From NCBI RefSeq assembly GCF_029633865.1, contig NC_079214.1:27801411-27865410 (forward strand): a stretch of 64,000 nucleotides of DNA, given 5' to 3'. Under the pieces are notes generated by a model. That model was not told the origin of the DNA. It was given only the letters and a program-made list of their open reading frames with translations, and did no database searches. Position 1 is the stretch's first letter. Every line of letters begins with the position of its first letter. This DNA is from Lampris incognitus (Eukaryota; Chordata; Actinopteri; Lampriformes; Lampridae). A program made the position numbers and the translations under genes. Positions 34,432-43,500 of this stretch are shown here, in pieces.

Positions 34432-37400
34432 CTGTTCATGTTTAAAGAAAATGCATAATATTTAAAATGTGTTTTGTTCTATAACAAGCTGGAAAAGATT
34501 CAAATAAAAAGTTAGAAATGTGATAATTAACTAAAGGGGGGTGTAGTGGAACGTCAGGCCTCTAGGGGGCCTTAGACTTTAGGTCAAGACAATAAGTCAT
34601 ACAAAATGTAACTAGAGAATAATAATAAAACGTAAGTGTGATTCTACAGAGTTGCCTGAGTCATCGTGATAAGAAAACCAAGGTTCAATACAGAACATTA
34701 TACTATACTTTTATGGAACTATGCACTCTCCAACAGCAAGGCCTATGTACTGCCTCCTCGTGGCGACACACGGTAACTGGGTACACCTTGGACCCTGGCT
34801 GAACTACAAGGGACTCGGAGGAGGTCTGGCCCCTAGACGTGCGGTACGCAGGCCCACCGGTGTGTGGATATTCACTGATGCCCACGACCAGCCCCCAGCT
34901 ATGGGTTAAATAGTGCCACTGCCTAGTGGATGCCTTGGGAGAGGAATAGGCTACGGGAGTAAACCCCTACAGAAAATCAATGTCTACAGTGCTGTTGTTT
35001 TTTGTTTTTCTTGCCCTTTTTTATCTGTTTAAGTCAGAGAGTACTGCTGGCGTTGTGTGGATGCCACTTCTCCCTCTCATAGCCCCCCCCCCTTCCCATC
35101 CACCCCTGTATATGTGTGTTATGTTTAACTGTTTTCTTGTTTCACCCCGTTTATTGTAAAGTGACTCGGAGTGTTAGAAAAACGCTATATAAGATTTATT
35201 TATTATTATCACTATTACTTATTATTACCATTATTACTACCTGCACTAAAATGGTTGAATAAAATTATGGTTGGAATGCTTAAGAATTAGTTTTATTTTA
35301 TTTTTAAATTCTACTTACCTCCCTATTATGTTTTATCTACAACTTTGACAATGTGCCATCCATCCATCCATTATCTAAACCGCTTGTCCTTACTCAGGGT
35401 TGCGGGAATGCTGGAGCCTATCCCAGCAGTAATTGGGCCGCAGGCAGGGAGACACCCTAAACCAGAAATGCCAAGGCCCCCCAAATAGCATTAGCATCTG
35501 GCCGGGGCCCCCCTTTTTGCAAGATGTCTTTAAAAACCCATTGACAATACTATGGCAAATGTTAAAAAGAAGAAAAAAAAACTCCTGAATATATTTCCTT
35601 ACTTTTGTTAATGCAATAATAATGACATTTATACTTCAAATTTTAATCCTTCCATTCTATTGACTATTTCTGTTTTCCATTATAAGCGTTTTTTGTTATA
35701 AAATATATTTGATCATAATATACATAATAATTCAATTTATTTTTCAAAAAAATTTTTTTTTAGCATTTTCCCTCATCTTCCCTCCAATTTGCTGAGGTGC
35801 CATTGGTGTCCCCTGGCGGCCCCCGGGGCCGTGGCCCCCACTTTGAAAACCACTGCCCTAGACAGGCCGCCAGACCATCACAGGGCCGACACACACATTC
35901 ATACCTAGGGGCCATGGCAATGTTAAATAAACCCAGCTAACAATGGTATATTTAGATGTACCGTTGGATGTAATGGGTTAATATTCAACTAAGGTAGACC
36001 TATTGTTGTCCATAGTACTGTTTACTTTTACTGACATACACCGGCCCTCCCAAAGAGCCAGGCGAGTGAGCTGGTCCTCCTAAGAAAAAGTTTGGGGAAC
36101 CCTGGCTTAGAGCTTCCAAGAGTTTGATACATACAGAAAAAAAACCCAAAACAATTGCAATCAAGCAAGAAAAACTCATTGATAGATGTAAGTGAAGTAG
36201 GCATAAGGATGTGCAACTTTCAAAAGGTGTAAAGGTGTATGACGTGTAGTATGTGATTATTCTTTGTAGGTCAGCCGGTGGAGGACCAGCAAGTCCCACT
36301 GGTGGTCACAGATGGGGTGTTCAGCCCGCCATTAAGCCTCAGAGTGGTCGATTCCTACGGAGAGTGGACTACTCTATGGGAAAGCCAGTTCACAGCTCTG
36401 AACATCCCTCACCTGCGCTCACACACACTTGTACACACTGATCCCTTCAACAAGGTAAAGACTCTTGAAATGGTGGGGTGTTGAAAAGGTGTGCATTTTA
36501 GTACTAGAGTTTGAATACTGCTTAAATCATTTTTCCCTCTTTTTTTATGACAGAAGGCATTGCAGGAGTTTGTAGTTAAGCATGACCGTAAAGCAGAACT
36601 TCACAGTCTTCCAGATCAAATTTACATCCAGGACGACGATGCATTCTTCAATGATATGAGGCTTGGCAAGAAAGAGAAAAGACGCCTGAATATAACCACG
36701 GCTCTTAAGAAGAATTTATCCTTCAGTCTGCCAGGAACCAAGCTTAGTGTGGATTTCTTTAAAGAACAGGTCTGACCTTGTGTGTGTGTGTGGAGGGGGT
36801 ATATTTTTCTGTGATGTATGTATAGTATATTTTGAATATTATTTTGAGCATAAGACATGACAATCTTAGATACTGTGGATGTCTGCTGAATTGAATGGGC
36901 AATTTTGACTGCATTTACTGGATTTCTGTTTGATATATGATGTATTTGTTGGTGTTTTTGTTCTTATCAGAACATCACCATCGGCTGATATATGTTTCAG
37001 TGTTTTCAAAAATCAATAAAGTAATTATCAAAGCATGAAAAATTGCATCCTAACATTACTCACCTTTGCAGTGACTTTTCAAGGTATGCTAACAACTAAA
37101 TAGTCACCTTTTGAAAATCTGCATGATTCTACAAGAAATTTAATATAAGTAGCTTGAATATGAAAAGCCCCAAGATTGCCAGCAACCATACCAACATGTG
37201 CCCTGATTCTGCTGAATGACAGAAGCGGAGCAGGTGTGGGTTTGGTTAGTATTTGGATGGGAGACCGCCTGGGAAAACTTGAGATGCTGCTGGCAATGAT
37301 GTTAGTGGGCTAGTAGGGGGCAGTCGTCCCTCTGGTCTGAATAGAAACACACAAAAAAAAATCCCAATGCCCCAGTGCAGTGACAGGGACACTGCTGTTG

Positions 37401-38529
37401 GAGATGCTGTCCTTCAAATGGGACAATAAAAATGAGGTCCTGACTCACTGTGGTCATTAAAGTGGCAAAGAGTAGGGGCTCCCCAGTGTCCTGACAAAAT
37501 TCCCAACCTGGCTTTCTCCATCTGGCCAGCTAATCATCCCCCATGTAATTTGCTCAATGATTGCTCCCTCTCCACCTCAAGCTGATGCGTAGTGAGTGTT
37601 CTGTTGCAAAACAATGGCTGCCGTGCATCACCCAGGTGGGTGCTGCACATTGGTGGTGGTTGAGGTGAGTTTCCCCACTTCAATGTGAACGCTTTGAGTG
37701 TCAAGATAAAGCGCTACATAGATGTAATCCAGTATCTATTCAACAACTAACCTTTAGCGAAACTCTGCTGGGGCTGATTCTTTGGTGAGAAAGTTGACGA
37801 GACAATTTCACAGTGAAAATCCAACCTTCAGCAGCAACAAAGCATGGGTGACCACTGTTTTTCACCTATTCGTTTGAATAGCTGTAAAAATTTGCATAAA
37901 CATACAGGTGGAGAGATACAGCCTGGACAGAGTGCTGGTAAAGGGGACAGTGGATTCCATTATTCCTGTGATGGAGGACGAGAAAGAGCAAGAAGAAGAG
38001 AATAATGTGATGAAAGAGGGGGAAACACAGGATGTGATGGGGAGCGAGAGAAAGGCTGAGGGATTAGCGAAGACACTGAAATATTTTCAAGTCCAACTTC
38101 AGGAGGGCATCACACTAAAGGCCCACCAGGTTGTAATGGCGACAGGTCCTACACGTGCCCAGATGGCAAACATCCCTCCCTGGGTGAGCTGCATTGGAGA
38201 GAGCTACCCAGAAGAGCGGATGCAACACACCGTGCACCTCATGCATCACCCAGCCATAGCTCAGAAGCAACATGAAGAGACAGATGATCAGAGACAGATA
38301 GAAACTCCCACGCCAGGTAAGTTAGTTGGATCATCTTTTAAAGGCCTACAGAGGTCACATTATTACAGGAAATTTGGGGGGGGGGGGAGCATGTTTAAAT
38401 ATGCTTTTTACAAAGTTTACACACAAAAGGGAGACTCACATCTCACCATTCACATACATGGGAGAAGAGACAGGAAAAAAAATTCACAGTTAAAAGAGAA
38501 GGATAAAGACAATTCAGAAAGAGCGAAAG

Positions 38530-38582
<53 letters not shown>

Positions 38583-40487
38583 CAGAGAGACAGAGAAACA
38601 GAAGATAACAGTTGCAATAATCTATACTCTTAAGTAATGTTTAAGAAACTTGGATTATTATTAATGTATGCTCAAGGAATTAGATAGTTGTGTGGAACCA
38701 CTTGACATAACATGTTTAAATAAATCCAACATTTCATTGTTTTTTGAGTGCAAAAAAACCCCCAGGAAACTCATACGTAGCTCCAAAGTGAATGTCCTCC
38801 ACTTGTGTTAATTAAACTGCATCTAAGCAATATGTAGTCATTTACTCTCACTAAATGTTTCAGTTCCTCTTTGCAGCCTAAAGTGGCTATTCTGCATTTC
38901 CTCTAAATATCCAGCAATTACACATTAATGCTTTACTATGCTTTGCTTTAATGTGCTTTTGTTATGCACAGTGTGTCATCCAGGCCAGAGGGTGATGGTA
39001 ATTGGTGGAGGGCTGACCAGTGCTCATGTCGTATCTATTGCCCTCCAGCAAGGGGCAAGCCATGTGACATGGGTCATGAGGAAGCACCTCCAGGTCTGCT
39101 ATTATTTTCACACATAGACTACGCACAAACACACACACAAAAAAAAAACTATCATTCAACTTTGCCCTCTAATGCAGTTGAAACAGTTTGATGTGGGTGA
39201 TGTGGAGAGCCTGGTTGGCCGTTACTCCCACGTGGAGCATGGCATCAAGATGGATGGTCGAGCATACCTGCAACAGTTCTACAATGAGAGAAGCCTCCAC
39301 AGACGACTGGCCATGATCCGCCAAGCAAGAAAAGGTGGAGCAGTAACCCCAGAGGCCTACGTTCATCTCCAGCCATTCATCCAGAGCGGGATGGTGGATG
39401 TTAAAGCATACTGTCAGGTAATTGTGTACATACATATTATTCTGCCCTCCAGGCATTTACATTCTGTAGTGTAGTGTCTGGCTCCCTCTAAAGCATTTCT
39501 GTTTAATTGTACAGCCTTTTGGGACAGCTTCCTGTTTAGACAAGAAATAGAGAAAGCACATGTAGGCCACAGGAGGTTAGATTTCAGCCCAACCAGAGCA
39601 CAGAAAGGTCGTCTGCTGCCATCCTGTTGTTGTGCCACAGAAAGCATTTCCTCTAAGTTGGAATCTATTGATAAGCAGTCCAACTATGTGTGTTGATGAA
39701 ACATTTGTGAACGTGGTACTGAAAAAAGTAACTTCTGAAGGTATTTTTTCTATGCTAACATTTAATTAAGTATCCTTTATTAATCTCCTTGGGGAGATTC
39801 AGTTACTGCAAATTAACCCATCCTAGCTGTGATCTGTGTAGTTAGGAGCAGTGGGCTGCTGCCTTCATGCTGCGCCCAGGGATCAACTCCAGTTCTTTTC
39901 CCATTGCCTTGGTCAGGGGCACAGCAGGAGTATAAACCCTAAAGTGCATGTTTCTTTTGATGGTGGAGGAAACCAGAGCACCCGGACAAAACCCACTGCA
40001 GGCATGGGAAGAACATGCAAACTCCACACAGAGGACAACGTGGGATGACCCCCAAGGTTGAACAACCCCAGGGTTTGAACCCAGGACCTTCTTGTTGTGA
40101 GGTCACAACGCAAATCACTGGGCCACTGTGCCATGTTGGTTTCTTCAGTGATAAGCTGTTGATATTTAGCACTTAAGTCTTCATCCTCTCTAGTGCTGTG
40201 TTTATGTTGTCGTTTAACTGTTATTTGTTTGGTTTTAGCATTTTATTGATTATCTATGGCGGCATGGTAGCGCAGTGTTTAGCGCAGTCGCCTCACAGCA
40301 AGAAGGTCCTGGGTTCAAGCCCTGGGGTAGTCCAACATTGGGGGTCATCCCAGGTCATCCTCTGTGTGGAGTTTGCATGTTCTCCCCGTGTCTGCGTGGG
40401 TTTCTTCTGGGTGCTCCGCTTTCCTCCCACAGTCCAAAGACATGTAGGTCAGGTGAAACGGCCATACTAAATTGCCTCTAGGTATGA

Positions 40488-40563
<76 letters not shown>

Positions 40564-43500
40564 CAGCCCTGTGTGATGGCCTGGCAGCTTGTCCAGGGTG
40601 TCTCCCCACCTGCCGCCCAATGACTGCTGGGATAGACTCCAGCATCCCCGAAATCCTGAGAGCAGGATAAGTGGTTCAGATAATGGATGGGTGGAATAAT
40701 AATTATTAAATGGCGGCACGGTGGCACAGTGGTTAGTGTGGTCACCTCACAGCAAGAAGGTCCTGGGTTCAAGCCCTGGGGTAGTCCAACATTGGGGGTC
40801 GTCCCAGGTCGTCCTCTGTGTGGCGTTTGCATGTTCTCCCCATGTCTGCATGGGTTTCTTCCGGGTGCTCCGGTTTCCTCCCACAGTCCAAGGACATGTA
40901 GGTCAGGTGAATCGGCCATACTAAATTCCCACTAGGTACGAGTGTGTGTGTTTGTGTGTGTGTGTGTGTGAGTGTGAGTGAGTGGGCCCTGTGTGACGGC
41001 CTGGCGGCCTGTCCATAGTGTCTCCCTGCCTGCCGCCGAATGACTGCTGGGATAGGCTCCAGCATCCCCGCGACCCTGAGAGCAGGATAAACTGTTTTGA
41101 TAATGGATGGATGGATGAATAATAATAATAACTAGAAAAATGCTTTTCCACAGAAAAAGCGTGTGAATGCTGAGCTGCTGAAGAAATCACGAAAGCATTG
41201 CTGAAAATGGATAAATAGGAAAAGTCAGAAAGTCACTAGCCTACCTGAAATACCCGGAAACTGAAATGTGAAATGGCTGAATATTTGAAGTTTTAAAGGT
41301 ATAAAAAACTGAAAAAATGCCATAATGTGCTAAATACATAACTAGTTTGATTGTTGAATGGTTTCTGTAGTTTAAAGTATGAAAAAGTGGACGTGGTGCA
41401 GAGATTTCAAAGTGCTCCCGGTCCCATTACAAACACACACAACAAGGCTGTAACAAAACTTGCAAGCATTTGCAGCAATGGTTTATGTATGGAAAAGGTT
41501 TGAATAGTCTGAAATATGTGACCCCCGCTGGTAAAAGAGTCCCCAAGTAGACCTAGGTCGTTGAACTGCAAAACCCGACCTGAACATTGTTCTTCTAAAA
41601 GAAGAAAAAAGAGCTACAGTACATCCGAAGAAATGGTCTTTAGGAGAGGTATAATGAGAGGAGGAGGGGTATAATGAGAGGAGGAGGGGTAGAATGAGAG
41701 GAGGGGTTGAATGAGAGGAGGGGTAGTGATGAAGAAGATGAGTGATGAAGAGGAAGGGTAGTGATGAAGAAGAAGGGTAGTGATGAAGAGGAAGGGTAGG
41801 AAGTAGGGTAAGAAGGTTGTAGGGAGGTAGGATAGCAGGGAGGTTGTAGGAAGGAAGGTAGGAAGATTGTAGGAAGGTAGGAAGGCAGGAAGGTTGTGGG
41901 AAGGAAGGTAGGAAGGAAGGTATGAAGGAAGGTAGGAAGGAAGGTAAGAAGGTTGTAGGAAGGAAGGTAGTAAGGTTGTAGGAAGGTAGGAAAGACGGTA
42001 GGAAGGAAGGTAGGAAGGTTGAAGAGGGAGGAAGAGCAGTTAAGAAGTGGCAGAAGCTGATTAAATCTACCAGGTGTTGAGAGTTGACAGTAATTAGGCT
42101 GGCAGTTGAGTTTCAAATTGATATGTGATGTCACAATAGGACTGAACATTCTAACAGGCAAAGTGTATGGCAGAATTGCTAAATTTTAGAGCTGAATTGT
42201 TCAAAAACTATAAAATATTTTAAAAATCTGAATAGGGTTCTGAAAGAGCTGAATGTCCTGAACTGTTTAAGCTTTAAATGGGGTTTCTAGCTCAAAAAAT
42301 GAAGGAGATACAGTTCAAAGGTGATGAGGGTTTCAACCTTTCCCCATAGACTTCCATTGTTTTGAAAAAGTAGAAAAAGCTTAATATGTCTAAAAGTATA
42401 AAAGATTTCAAAAAACCAAAATGTGAGCCTTAATGGGCTTAAAGAGATGAACATTTTGATACCTGAATGGTTTCAGTGGCTAAAAGTATGAAGGAGTAAA
42501 AGAGGTGGAAAGGTTGCAAAAGTCCCCCATTGACTCCCATTCAAAAAATGGCTGAAAAAAGTTGAATATCTCAAAAATGTCAAAAGGTATGAAAAATCTG
42601 AAAGGGCGGCACTAATGTCCTTAATGAGTTGAACATGTTGATAGTTGAATGGTTGCAGTAGCTAAAAGTATGAAGGAGCTACAAAGTGTCAAAAAATGGG
42701 CGGAAGAAAAATAAATAAATAAAGAACTGCAAAGCAATAGTGTGAATGCCCAGCATTCACACTAATAATAATGATAATGTATTTTATTTATTTAAAGGCA
42801 CCTTTCATGACACTCAAGGTCGGCTTACATCAAATACATTAAACAAAGCATTAAAAAAACATGAGTTGAATCAATAATAAAACACACAATAAGCAATAGC
42901 GCGTACATCAGCAAGGAGTTAAAACAAGATGAATATGATGTGTTTAATGCTGTTAAATTGAGTAAGCTAGTTTAAAAAGGTGGGTTTTAAGAGCAGTTTT
43001 AAATTCTGGTATGGAGTCAGTATTCGGATGTGACGGGGAATGGCGTTCCATAGTTTGGGTGCTGTATAGGAGAAAGCCCTGGCACCTATTTTGCTGAGGT
43101 TAATGGCTGGTAGTGCCAATAGACCTGCTGGTGAAGACCACAGGGAGCAGAATGGAGTGAAAGTCTGAAAGAGGTCTGAGATAAGCAGGGGATAAATTAT
43201 GAAGCACTTTGAATGTTGATAACAGAAGTTAAAGTTAATCCACTATGACACAGGAAGCCAGTGTAATTGAATCAGCAGGGGAGGGACATGTTCAGTGGAC
43301 TTTGACCGTGTAATAATCTGTGCTACAGAATTCTGATTGAGTTGAAGTCAGTGAATAAGTTTGTTGGGGATGCCTGCCAGGATCGCATTGCAGTAGTCAA
43401 TGGGTGATGTGACCAAAGCATTGACTAAGACTTCCGTGGAGTGTTGTGTTAAAGCAGGGGGTAGTCTGGAGATGTTTTGCAGATGGAAAAAGGCAATCCA

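Larger units (their letters stand above)
27235..34702 (+). mobile_element. Mag-like Ty3/gypsy element B, nested host of other insertions
   Basis: The LTRs are 27235-27358 (internally deleted) and 34542-34702; they share tcatacraaatgtaactagaga and aataaaacgtaag. The PBS TGGTGTCAGAAG (27359-27370) is identical to that of element A. Order: gag, protease, RT, broken RNase H, integrase. A hAT-type gene fragment sits in RNase H (about 29745-31355) and a Tc1 element (32934-34388) sits between the integrase end and the 3' LTR. It lies in intron 1 of the flavoprotein gene in the same orientation. Confidence 0.88.

Noticed and set aside
36040-36110. hAT right terminus (aaaagtttggggaaccctgg)
   Set aside because: Looks like a hAT end, but no partner end or target duplication could be located, so it was not listed as an element.
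37178-37294. Functional 5S rRNA gene
   Set aside because: Many substitutions and fusion to a SINE body; intronic single copy, not a tandem 5S cluster.
40345-41190. Several overlapping frames with poly-THTH stretches
   Set aside because: They translate SINE copies and TG/CA microsatellites.
41640-42161. 173-codon minus-strand frame rich in Leu/Pro/Thr
   Set aside because: Product of the purine-rich minisatellite; composition is explained by the repeat.
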